DNA of 64,000 nucleotides, taken from the NCBI GenBank assembly GCA_019416685.1, contig DXWV01000108.1, positions 22,389-86,388 on the forward strand, in the 5' to 3' direction. The notes beneath the pieces were generated by a model. That model saw nothing but the letters and a program-made list of their open reading frames with translations, was not told where the DNA came from and did not search any database. Position 1 is the stretch's first letter; every line of letters starts with the position of its first letter. This DNA comes from Bacteroides sp. (lineage in GTDB: Bacteria > Bacteroidota > Bacteroidia > Bacteroidales > Bacteroidaceae). This document shows positions 16,893 through 25,719 of the stretch, piece by piece. The translations under genes were made by a program, and so were the position numbers.

Positions 16893-17867
16893 ATGTATCC
16901 GTTAAAATTTGAACCGATCCTGAAGCAGACACTTTGGGGAGGCGACAAAATCGTTCCGTTCAAGCACTTGAGTGATAACTTGACAGGAGTAGGAGAAAGC
17001 TGGGAGATTTCCGGCGTAGAAGACAATGAGTCTGTGGTGGCCAATGGTCCCGACAAAGGATTCACGTTGACCGAGATGGTGAGAAAATACCGTGAAGAAC
17101 TGGTCGGTGAGGAAAATTATGCCCGTTTTGGCAATAAGTTTCCTTTGCTGATTAAATTCATCGACGCTAAACAAGATCTCTCTATTCAGGTGCACCCCAA
17201 TGACGAACTGGCAAAAAAACGCCACAATTCGATGGGGAAAACCGAAATGTGGTATGTTGTGGATGCCGATAAAGGAGCCAGACTTCGTTCGGGATTTTCG
17301 GAGCAGATCACACCGAAAGAGTACAAAGAGCGCGTTTTCAATAATACCATAACCGATGTGCTGCAAGAGTATGAAATACATCCGGGTGATGTGTTCTTCC
17401 TTCCCGCAGGGCGTATACACAGCATTGGTGCAGGTGCGTTCATTGCCGAAATTCAGCAGACGTCAGACATCACTTACCGCATTTACGATTTTAACCGCAA
17501 GGACGCCAAAGGCAATACGCGTGAACTACATACTGATCTGGCACGCGAAGCTATCAACTACGAGGTACTCGATGATTATCGCACCAAATATGACGCTGTG
17601 AAGGACGAACCCGTGGAACTGGTAGCTTGTCCGTATTTCACTACTTCGCTGTATGACATGACCGAGGAGATCAGTTGCGACTATTCGGAACTGGATTCTT
17701 TCGTAATCTTTATCTGTATAGAAGGTGCTTGCCGGCTGACGGACAATGAAGGCAACGAGTTGGCATTACGTGCCGGTGAAACAGTTTTGTTGCCTGCCTC
17801 TATCGAAAACGTTACGATTACTCCCGAAGAAGGAGGCAGTGTGAAGATTCTTGAAACTTACGTATAA
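16893..17867 (+). CDS. manA: Mannose-6-phosphate isomerase, class I
   Basis: 324 residues, the short bacterial type I form. It starts YPLKFEPILKQTLWGGDKI and has LLIKFIDAKQDLSIQVHPND, whose QVHP supplies zinc ligands. GKTEMWYVVDAD and FLPAGRIHSIGAG (further zinc ligand) follow; the C-terminus is a second cupin half. It interconverts mannose-6-phosphate and fructose-6-phosphate in the cytoplasm, feeding GDP-sugar synthesis or glycolysis. It has its own terminator and is transcribed away from galM. Confidence 0.95.
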   Translation: MYPLKFEPILKQTLWGGDKIVPFKHLSDNLTGVGESWEISGVEDNESVVANGPDKGFTLTEMVRKYREELVGEENYARFGNKFPLLIKFIDAKQDLSIQVHPNDELAKKRHNSMGKTEMWYVVDADKGARLRSGFSEQITPKEYKERVFNNTITDVLQEYEIHPGDVFFLPAGRIHSIGAGAFIAEIQQTSDITYRIYDFNRKDAKGNTRELHTDLAREAINYEVLDDYRTKYDAVKDEPVELVACPYFTTSLYDMTEEISCDYSELDSFVIFICIEGACRLTDNEGNELALRAGETVLLPASIENVTITPEEGGSVKILETYV

Positions 17868-17918
17868 AAAATGAGACAGTTGGTATCGCTACACGATACG
17901 ATCTTTCTAATGAGATTT

Positions 17919-17956
17919 TCCCCTATTAGGCGTAATTGCTTGATAGGGGATTTTTA
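17919..17956 (+). terminator. Terminator of manA
   Basis: TCCCCTAT (17919-17926) pairs with ATAGGGGA (17943-17950) across a 16-nt loop, followed by TTTTTATT. It lies 52 nt past the manA stop. Confidence 0.85.
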
Positions 17957-18054
17957 TTGTTTGGAACAAGATAGGGCGTGAGAAGATATTCTGCTTGTTT
18001 ATCATTCTAAATGCAAAAACTTTTGTAACCTTGTAACTGTTAGTCTAACAAACA

Positions 18055-18879
18055 GTGATAGAATATGAAAATTTAGGCAAGTATAACGATTCCCTATGCT
18101 GTGGCCAATTATGCTGGATAGACGAGAACCTGCACACTGGCGTAGGCTGGCTGCGATGGCTCACCCTCTCTTTGGAAAACTTGAAAGCTATGGTGGATGC
18201 ATTAGTAATAGACAACGGACTGGCTTACAACGTAGTCAACCTTTCCGGTAAATTCAACAAGCAGAAGTTCTTCGACAAGAATTTCTATCCCGTCAGCCTT
18301 TTCTATTTAGGCATGACGACCTTGCAAAACAACTTTCGGATGGCACTCCCCAACCTGACCATGCGTAGCATCTATATGGACTATTACAACGTGTTGAACC
18401 GTATAGACGGAGGTGCTAACCGGTATGTGTCCACTTACGAACGCTTCGTTGACGAGCGTGATTTTGAATCGCTTGTACGGAACTATTTCGAGCAATACCT
18501 CGGTCAGTTCCCTGCACAGGTGTTCGACAAGATCAACGAGAACTTCATCCGTTGTTCTTTTTTCGAGCTGGTATCCCGCTACTTGAGCAGTTGTTATACC
18601 TTTGCCATCGAACAGAATAATTCGGAAGGATGTGCCGATTTCAAAATGACCGGTATACCGGGCACGGATTATTACACGGACGACCGTCTGGTGGAGTTCA
18701 AATATTACAAAGCCAAAGAGGCGGAAAAAATGTTAGGGCCGGATGCGCCCCTGCCCGAACATGTAGAACAAGTACATCGCTATACTGAAGACACACTGCG
18801 ACATTTTCCGAACTATAAGGTGTGTACTTATGTGGTTTACATCTGTGCCAACCGAGGATGGAAATGTTGGGAGGTGTAA
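18055..18879 (+). pseudogene. C-terminal remnant of an AAA-ATPase-like / PD-(D/E)XK nuclease protein
   Basis: A frame of 274 codons that opens with GTG rather than ATG. It matches the C-terminal part of the long Bacteroides proteins that join an AAA-ATPase-like domain to a PD-(D/E)XK nuclease domain (usually over 500 residues). No P-loop remains, and none is found upstream, where the manA terminator lies close by. The nuclease core DDRLVEFKYYK near residue 215 (E-x-K) is retained. Genes of this type are often multicopy and decaying. A functional short nuclease cannot be excluded. Confidence 0.6.
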
Positions 18880-19269
18880 AGAAGAAGAGGGCGAATATAT
18901 CGGGAGTAACCGTGTGGTGGCAGTACTGATATAGTTGTTGTATTGATAAGTATAGGTAAGCTGCCTTTTGAAAAAACGGCAAAGCAAGATAAATCGGAGA
19001 AATGACGTTTGTAAGATAAAGCTTTATATATCATGCATATAAGGTGATGTTTTATTAAGCAGAAGCATGCATATTTATCGGGAAAAGAAATTAATATTAA
19101 TGCTCTGTTAATATTGATTCTTTATAGTACATGAATACGTATTCTTGCATTTAAGAAATTAATGTTTTGTAGAACAGGAATGAATGCTTGGAAAAGGCGA
19201 TTAACAATGTTAAAAAGAAACAATTGCCAAAAGGAGATTACATCTGTTTGATACGGTTGAAACTTAAGC

Positions 19270-19313
19270 AAAAAAGATCCCTGCTTCAACACCGAAGCAG
19301 GGTTCTTTTTTTT
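19270..19313 (-). terminator. Terminator of the large FG-GAP gene
   Basis: CCCTGCTTC pairs with GAAGCAGGG around a 6-nt loop, with A and T runs on both sides, 20 nt past the stop. The gene-free stretch 18880-19269 holds only AT-rich sequence with short dyads and no supportable gene. Confidence 0.85.
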
Positions 19314-19332
19314 GAATAGAAGTTTTTTGAGT

Positions 19333-22300
19333 TTATTTTTTCATAAACCGCCGGGTAGTCACTTTGTTTCCGGATACAATTCTCAACAGATAGATGCCGG
19401 TGGGGTAGCTGCTGCACGAAATGTTAGCTTCCGAGCTTGCTGTTTCTTCCATATAAAGCAATTGACCGTTTAAATTGACAATGTAAATTTTATTTTTATT
19501 CCCATTACCTTCGGGCATATTTTTGATATATAACATATCCGTTACCGGTGAAGGATATATAAGAGTATTGTCTTCCTTTTCCAGTTCGTTTATCGAGGTC
19601 AGTCCATCTGCAGTGACAGTTATTTCCTTGTACACATTAGAACCATCGATCGCACTTGCCCGTACAGTTACTGAACCGTTTTTATCACCTTTGGCAGTCA
19701 GTACTCCATTCTGGTTGACGGTTGCAATGTCATTACCCGATACTATTGTCCAGTTGACCGCTCTGAATGTAGCATTTAACGGATAGATATCGGCAGTCAG
19801 ATGAATGCCGGTTTGTTCCGGTGAAAGGGTTGGTTCTTCTGTTGAATGAACGATAATATCTTCTGCAAAAATTACATTGGCTGCACCGTCAGTGCTGACG
19901 ATATTTGAGCGTACGGTTGCTTTGCCGGTTCTGCTTTGTCGGCCGGTTTGCATCGGCTTCCAATTGTCTTCGTATTTGGCATCAAAGTCCAATGCATAGT
20001 AGAGGATGCCTGCGGGAGCATTGAGATCTGAGTAAGAGGTGGCATTGCCCGAGATCTCTGTCATTACGGTCAGATTATTCGGGGTGGTACCTCTTAATAT
20101 ACGGTATGTCTCTATGGTCGCTCCTTCGTATTGGCTCCAAGTGATGTTCCATCCATTACCTGCACCTTTGTTTATCATGACATGTACACCTTGGTGAGGA
20201 GTGCCGGGAGTGGTTTCTGCACCATAATTGGTTTGCAATGTCAGACGATAGCGTGATGCTTGAACTTGCGGGTTAGATGTAATATCTACAAAGCTCGTTT
20301 GCGAAACAGGGACAGTAGCCAGTAAATAGAAGTCATTATACTTGCTTCCTTCTTTGTAGATGTTTACATTGCTGACAAATGCAGGTATTGCAGTTCGGTA
20401 CTGCCAGGATATGCTGTATTTTCCTGTAGCGGGGTCTACGGTAACCAGATCGATTTCCTGTCGGGAAAGTTCATCTGTGACTGTGATTTCCCTATCGCAA
20501 GTAGCGGTGCCGCAAGGGGTAGAAACAAACAGGCGTAAAACGAATTTACCGGTACTCATGAATGTTGTTTTTGCTTGGTTGCTGTTTCCGTTACGTACGA
20601 TTCGAACGGGTGGAACTCTGTATTCGCTCAATGCTTTGAAATCACTTCCGTCTTTGCTGACTGCCCACGAATATTCGTAATTACCTTCCGGCAAAGTCAT
20701 TGGCGTTTCGGCAACGAGCAGTGCTTGCGAAGGGATAGAGAATTCCGGGTTGATGGCGGGAGCTACCCAAATTTCGGCAGTAGACGTCACCCCGTCGGAA
20801 GTAACGGATATCTGTTTCTTGCCTTCCGTATCCCAAACCACTTCATACTGTATTTCTTTACCATAGTCCGTATAGAATATCTGTTTTCCTCCGTCCCAAT
20901 CCCAGGTAATGCCGGATGCGCTGGCGGTGCCGGTATAGGTGACTATGGCAGATGTTCCTGCGCAAACGGATAACGGCAGTCGCATCTTCGGGTTAGATTC
21001 TATTGTTAATAGATAGGGCTCGGAGAAAGGAGAAGTAGCGTTCCAACTGTCAATAGCCTGTACCTGTATTTCATAAGTTCCGGTAGGCATTGCAGAGAGC
21101 GGAATAGAATAAGTGGTGGCATTTGTATAGGTGAAGTCGGGAATCACTGCCGCATCGGCATTGAGACCGTTCATCGGAGAAATGATATAAGCATCTTCTC
21201 CTGTCTGACCTTGCTTTTTAACGCTAATGTTATAGCGCATCAATGCATGCGGTGTTTCTGCATCTTTGGCCGCATCCCACTTTATGACGGCAAAATCTTT
21301 GGCTTGTGTTCCGCGAATATTTGATGGGGCTTCAGGGCGGGTATTGCTAACAGTAGAAAGATTTTTGTAATATTGGTCAGAAGCCCATTGATTCGATTCT
21401 ACAAAATCGGGCACTCCGTCTCTATCGACATCAATTTCAATGTATTTATCTAATCCATCAATCCCAATTCCGCTGTAGTTGGAACGGTTGTCTCCATAGT
21501 TAATGAACTTGGTTTGCAAATCATCGTAAAAATAGAGAATAGAACCGTTATCTCTGGAAAGAAGCGACAAATCCAGATATCCGTTATTGTCAAAATCGAA
21601 TATTTTCCCGATTTCCAGTCCATCCAAATTCATTGGTAATGTGATTTCTTTCACCTCTTTAAAATCTTCATTCTTATTATTTAGAAGAATGAGGATTGTA
21701 TTGTCATTTTTCTGGATGAGTAGATCGGGATAGCCATCACTATTGATGTCAGCGACGGCAGAAATTTTTATTTGGGATTCTTCAATTTCCGAGGGAGCGG
21801 TTCTTGCGCTTTTGCGGAAGCTGCCATCTCCATTATTAAAATACATCATGTATTCACCTCTTTCATTAGTCTCGACACTGATGAAATCGTAGAATCCATC
21901 TTTGTTGAAGTCAGCAGTGAGCCAGTTATAATTAGTATCATTGTCAATTCCGGTAAAATCTATATCATTTCCAGAATTCATAAATAGATAACCATGGTCT
22001 GAAAAAAAATCGATATAGCCATCATGATTAAAGTCAATGGTTTTTAATTCATACCATATATCTGTGACGGAATTTACATCATGAATTTCTTCGGTGAGAA
22101 TCTTATCTCCCTGATTGATATAATGGCGGTTAGTTGACTTGGTGCCATCATAATAAGAACGAATAACAATATCAGCCAAGCCATCTCTGTTAAGGTCTGT
22201 AATGTATGATTTGTCATTGAAAGATAGATTCGTGTTATATATTTTTTTCACTTTGGTGTAGTTGCCTTTCCCGTCATTCTCATATATTCCGTTGTCGGTG

Positions 22301-25300
22301 AGTAACTCCAGCATTCCGTCATTGTCAATGTCTATGGCACCTTCGGTAGTTGTTTCCGGTGACATTGATAGCTTTTCCATAACTAACCTATTGGCAAAGA
22401 TAAATATTGTCTGGTCGGTAACAGCCGTTACGTTTCCTTGCGCATCCACCGTTTGCAGCGAAATACGCTTTTCGCCGGGTGTCGTGAACCTTATCCGGTA
22501 AACGGCTTCATCTGTACTTTGAGAGACGATAGTTGCGTCTGCCATATCCCACTTATATTCTAAAGAAGGATCTTTAGGCGCGAGTAAGGCCAAGGTTATC
22601 GTATCACATACCGTTCTCTCGTCGGATAAGCGGAATCCGAAACCGGATTGTGACTTTTCAAATATCGTTTCCTCCGACCACATAGAACCTTTATGCATCG
22701 GGTCAATGGTTTGTATGGCGATATAATATTTTCCGGCATTCCATCCCGAGGCATCCAAGATACGGTCAAGGTTATACCCCATGTTGCCATCCAATAGATT
22801 TAACCGCGTTCCGTTTTCTGTGGCGTGGGCGTAGTAAATATCTCCCTTGCCCGGTTCGGTACCGATGCGTAAGGCGTAAGTTAAATCAACGGAGGAGGAT
22901 TCTGCGTCTTTTCCGAGTTGCCAGCTTACTTTTAAGAATCCCGTAGAAGGTTCAAACAAATAAGAGGGCTTTTCCGGCTTTTGTGGTGCTTGATTAGCGG
23001 TAATATCAGGCAAGAGATCTTTTACAGAGTAAACGTAATCATTGGTCATTATGTCGTAATAACCATCATTGTTGATGTCTGCCACTTGTATGCGATATTC
23101 ATCTTTAGACTCTGGCAAGTGGATAAGAGGAGTAGGCTGAAGTTCGAATTGCATTTTATTATTGCCTTTCAGTAGCAGCACGTCATTGACTACGTTGGGC
23201 TTTGCATATTGGGCCACAATATCATAATATCCGTCATGGTCGATATCTGCACAAGCCTTAAACGTCAGTGCTTCGTCAAAAGCCGTTTCGTGCATTTTGA
23301 ATTTACCTTTTCCGTCGTTTTCCATAACGACAAGATAGGCTGCTCCGTTGGATTCCAGATAACTGAACGGCAACAAGATGTCTATATCTCCGTCTTTATC
23401 AAAGTCATAGCACCATACTTGCTGATCCATACTCAGATTACTGATGAGTTGTTGTGTCTTCTCTGTTCCATCTGATTGGTATACATGTGCAGTAACGGTT
23501 TTACTGGCAGGCTCATAAACGATATAATCTAATCGTTGGTCGTTGTTTAAGTCTCTAAAGTAAATGGCACCTCCCATTGGCAATCCCACATATTTATCTT
23601 TTGCTACATACAATAGGATTTCTCCGGTACCGGTATTTACGATATCCGGATAGCCGTCTTTGTTGAAATCGATATTGCTTGTCTGATAACCCATACTACC
23701 GGTGTACTCTCCTTTTCCGCCGATAAACATATCTTTTCCGCTAAGGAATGCGTCATTTTTATTTTGAACGACCACTCCGCTATAATTTCCGTTTTGTGAC
23801 CATTCGTCATTTGTTTTGTCGCGGTTGAGATATTCATCTTGCGTTAATATCTCTAATTGGTGAATTTCGAACGAGCCATCTATCAGTTGTACGGCAACTT
23901 TAGAATGGGGTAACAAGAAATCCGTTAATCCATCATTATTGTAATCGCAGGGGACAAAAATTTCTCCGGACTTTCCGGTTATACGGGATGTTCCCCAAGA
24001 TTCAAATATTTGAGAATCTTTGTTTTCACCTTGTTCATCGTTTGTGTAGACTTTGTAGTCAAAAGAATGATTCTCATAGTTACCTCGTAATATGCCTCCA
24101 CAATAGTCAATGGCCTTGTCGTTGTTTATATTGCAAGGCATCAGGCTACTGATACCCTCTGGAAGATCCTCGTATTTCAGCGTCCTGCCATTTATTAATT
24201 TGTATTTCCCATAATATATCCAATAATTTCTGTATATCTCTTGTCCGAAACAGAATTCCATTTGTCCGTCTCTATCTTCGTCATACCAGTAATTCAAGTC
24301 GAATTGCATGGTTCCTCCGTTAGTTGTCCCGGCAAAGAATTTGCTGATTACTACTGTAGGTGTTTTTCCTTTTTTGGTTGCTACTGCTTTAAAACCGGGT
24401 ATCATTTTGTATGTGCCCGTGGGCAAAGTGCCAAGGTCGACCGTAGCTATTCCATTGGTAGTAGTAATGAGGGTTTCTTTATTTATGTTATTTTGATCTA
24501 TAAAATATAGCTCTATGTTTTCCATGGAAGAGCTTGCTATTTTAAAGGAAACCGCTCCTTTTGTGCCGTTTTCACTTATTGATAAAGAAACTTCCGGTAA
24601 CCTGCAAAAGGCAGTTTGGCCGGCTTCGCATTCTTTTCCCGATAGAGTATAGGTGTCATCGTTAGCAGTCCAACTCCAGCCATTATAAAAACCGTTTATG
24701 GTTAGTGTACCTATCTGTCCGTTATTATGACTACTTTGTATCTTCAAATAATGAATATCTTTTGATAGGATGGTATTGCTTGTGGGGTCGCTATTGGTGG
24801 AGTTGAGCAGATCGTATGTTTCTCCGTTTGCACTTCCGTAAATACGGATAGTACCGACTATTCCGGTGATAAGTAATGAACCGCCTTCTTCCGGCAAGGT
24901 AATTTTGGGAGATAATAATGTAAATCCGTTAGAGAGACCAACACCACCACCATTACCAATGATGAGCGGAGTTGTAATCCCCCAGTTCCCGTTTGTCAGT
25001 TTCCAACCGCGAGCTTGCGATCCTAAAGTATAAGGGAATTGTGAGATCGGGCTTATATCAGTAGTTCCCGCTTCACCGACAATCAGATCTTTTACCAAAA
25101 CGACTCCTTGGGGAGTTCTTATAAATCTGAATTGGCGGCATTCCTTGTTTAGATTGAAAGTTACTGTTTTTTCTTCTTCACATATACTTCTGAAAAGAAC
25201 ATTCCCTTGCTCATCAAGTGTTTCAAAGATAAAATATCCTCCTGTAAATGTTATTTCCGGTTGATTGAGCGATGAAAAATCAAAAAGTGGTGAGATGGCA

Positions 25301-25518
25301 TAGGTGTAAGATTCTCCTCCCCCAAACCCATAGATCGGTTTGCCCATGGAGGAGGTGACAATCCAGTCATACCCTTCTTCTAAAGTCCATTTGCTATAAG
25401 ATTCGGGGGTCAGTTCATAAGGAAATTCATTCATCACATTCTGACTCCGCACCGATTCGATGTTGTATCCGCTTCCCAATAGAAGCAGAAACAACCAGGT
25501 AGTAATTTGTTTTTTCAT
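19333..25518 (-). CDS. 2061-residue secreted FG-GAP/VCBS-repeat protein with type IX-style C-terminal tail
   Basis: A type I signal peptide (KKQITTWLFLLLLGSGYN) is followed by a beta-rich N-terminal part. Then come at least 14 calcium-binding DxDxDG-like loops in two clusters, such as CDYNNDGLTDF, DFNKDGYPDI, DFDKDGDIDI, DINNDGYYDI and DVDRDGVPDF. These are FG-GAP/VCBS repeats that build integrin-like beta-propellers. Fibronectin-like modules (near 880 and 1420) and a PKD-like module (WDWDGGKQIF) come next, then a BIG2-like Ig module (VNQNGVLTAKGDKNGSVTV). The last ~75 residues (LIYPSPVTDMLYIKN ... GIYLLRI ... TTRRFMKK) match a Por-secretion sorting tail. A surface adhesin or binding role is likely. 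It is divergent from a sensor kinase. Confidence 0.88.
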   Translation of the reverse strand: MKKQITTWLFLLLLGSGYNIESVRSQNVMNEFPYELTPESYSKWTLEEGYDWIVTSSMGKPIYGFGGGESYTYAISPLFDFSSLNQPEITFTGGYFIFETLDEQGNVLFRSICEEEKTVTFNLNKECRQFRFIRTPQGVVLVKDLIVGEAGTTDISPISQFPYTLGSQARGWKLTNGNWGITTPLIIGNGGGVGLSNGFTLLSPKITLPEEGGSLLITGIVGTIRIYGSANGETYDLLNSTNSDPTSNTILSKDIHYLKIQSSHNNGQIGTLTINGFYNGWSWTANDDTYTLSGKECEAGQTAFCRLPEVSLSISENGTKGAVSFKIASSSMENIELYFIDQNNINKETLITTTNGIATVDLGTLPTGTYKMIPGFKAVATKKGKTPTVVISKFFAGTTNGGTMQFDLNYWYDEDRDGQMEFCFGQEIYRNYWIYYGKYKLINGRTLKYEDLPEGISSLMPCNINNDKAIDYCGGILRGNYENHSFDYKVYTNDEQGENKDSQIFESWGTSRITGKSGEIFVPCDYNNDGLTDFLLPHSKVAVQLIDGSFEIHQLEILTQDEYLNRDKTNDEWSQNGNYSGVVVQNKNDAFLSGKDMFIGGKGEYTGSMGYQTSNIDFNKDGYPDIVNTGTGEILLYVAKDKYVGLPMGGAIYFRDLNNDQRLDYIVYEPASKTVTAHVYQSDGTEKTQQLISNLSMDQQVWCYDFDKDGDIDILLPFSYLESNGAAYLVVMENDGKGKFKMHETAFDEALTFKACADIDHDGYYDIVAQYAKPNVVNDVLLLKGNNKMQFELQPTPLIHLPESKDEYRIQVADINNDGYYDIMTNDYVYSVKDLLPDITANQAPQKPEKPSYLFEPSTGFLKVSWQLGKDAESSSVDLTYALRIGTEPGKGDIYYAHATENGTRLNLLDGNMGYNLDRILDASGWNAGKYYIAIQTIDPMHKGSMWSEETIFEKSQSGFGFRLSDERTVCDTITLALLAPKDPSLEYKWDMADATIVSQSTDEAVYRIRFTTPGEKRISLQTVDAQGNVTAVTDQTIFIFANRLVMEKLSMSPETTTEGAIDIDNDGMLELLTDNGIYENDGKGNYTKVKKIYNTNLSFNDKSYITDLNRDGLADIVIRSYYDGTKSTNRHYINQGDKILTEEIHDVNSVTDIWYELKTIDFNHDGYIDFFSDHGYLFMNSGNDIDFTGIDNDTNYNWLTADFNKDGFYDFISVETNERGEYMMYFNNGDGSFRKSARTAPSEIEESQIKISAVADINSDGYPDLLIQKNDNTILILLNNKNEDFKEVKEITLPMNLDGLEIGKIFDFDNNGYLDLSLLSRDNGSILYFYDDLQTKFINYGDNRSNYSGIGIDGLDKYIEIDVDRDGVPDFVESNQWASDQYYKNLSTVSNTRPEAPSNIRGTQAKDFAVIKWDAAKDAETPHALMRYNISVKKQGQTGEDAYIISPMNGLNADAAVIPDFTYTNATTYSIPLSAMPTGTYEIQVQAIDSWNATSPFSEPYLLTIESNPKMRLPLSVCAGTSAIVTYTGTASASGITWDWDGGKQIFYTDYGKEIQYEVVWDTEGKKQISVTSDGVTSTAEIWVAPAINPEFSIPSQALLVAETPMTLPEGNYEYSWAVSKDGSDFKALSEYRVPPVRIVRNGNSNQAKTTFMSTGKFVLRLFVSTPCGTATCDREITVTDELSRQEIDLVTVDPATGKYSISWQYRTAIPAFVSNVNIYKEGSKYNDFYLLATVPVSQTSFVDITSNPQVQASRYRLTLQTNYGAETTPGTPHQGVHVMINKGAGNGWNITWSQYEGATIETYRILRGTTPNNLTVMTEISGNATSYSDLNAPAGILYYALDFDAKYEDNWKPMQTGRQSRTGKATVRSNIVSTDGAANVIFAEDIIVHSTEEPTLSPEQTGIHLTADIYPLNATFRAVNWTIVSGNDIATVNQNGVLTAKGDKNGSVTVRASAIDGSNVYKEITVTADGLTSINELEKEDNTLIYPSPVTDMLYIKNMPEGNGNKNKIYIVNLNGQLLYMEETASSEANISCSSYPTGIYLLRIVSGNKVTTRRFMKK

Positions 25519-25555
25519 AAGCCTAAGAAAAAAATAATAATATTATTGATTGCAA

Positions 25556-25563
25556 CAAAGGTA
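25556..25563 (-). promoter_or_regulatory. Putative -7 box (TACCTTTG) of the FG-GAP gene
   Basis: TACCTTTG on the minus strand, 37 nt before the start codon; no -33 TTTG at the correct spacing. Confidence 0.45.
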
Positions 25564-25586
25564 GGCCAATTACATATGCGTCATTG

Positions 25587-25602
25587 TCACCCAAAAGGGT
25601 GA
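25587..25602. promoter_or_regulatory. Dyad TCACCC-AAAA-GGGTGA, candidate operator
   Basis: A perfect 6-bp inverted repeat with 4-bp spacer in the 200-bp divergent region between the FG-GAP gene and the kinase/regulator pair. It lies 24 nt upstream of the minus-strand -7 box. LuxR-type regulators bind such dyads, and one is encoded next door; the link is inference. Confidence 0.5.
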
Positions 25603-25674
25603 TTTTTGCATTGTTTGCCCGATTAGGAGGTTAAAAGTATGAACTTGATAAGGTGTGTATGTAGAAAAATATGC

Positions 25675-25682
25675 TACTTTTG
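25675..25682 (+). promoter_or_regulatory. Putative -7 box (TACTTTTG) of the kinase/regulator operon
   Basis: TACTTTTG 37 nt before the kinase start; -33 weak. Confidence 0.5.
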
Positions 25683-25719
25683 TCTCGCTAAAAAACAAAA
25701 CTAAAGTTTATCTTATATT

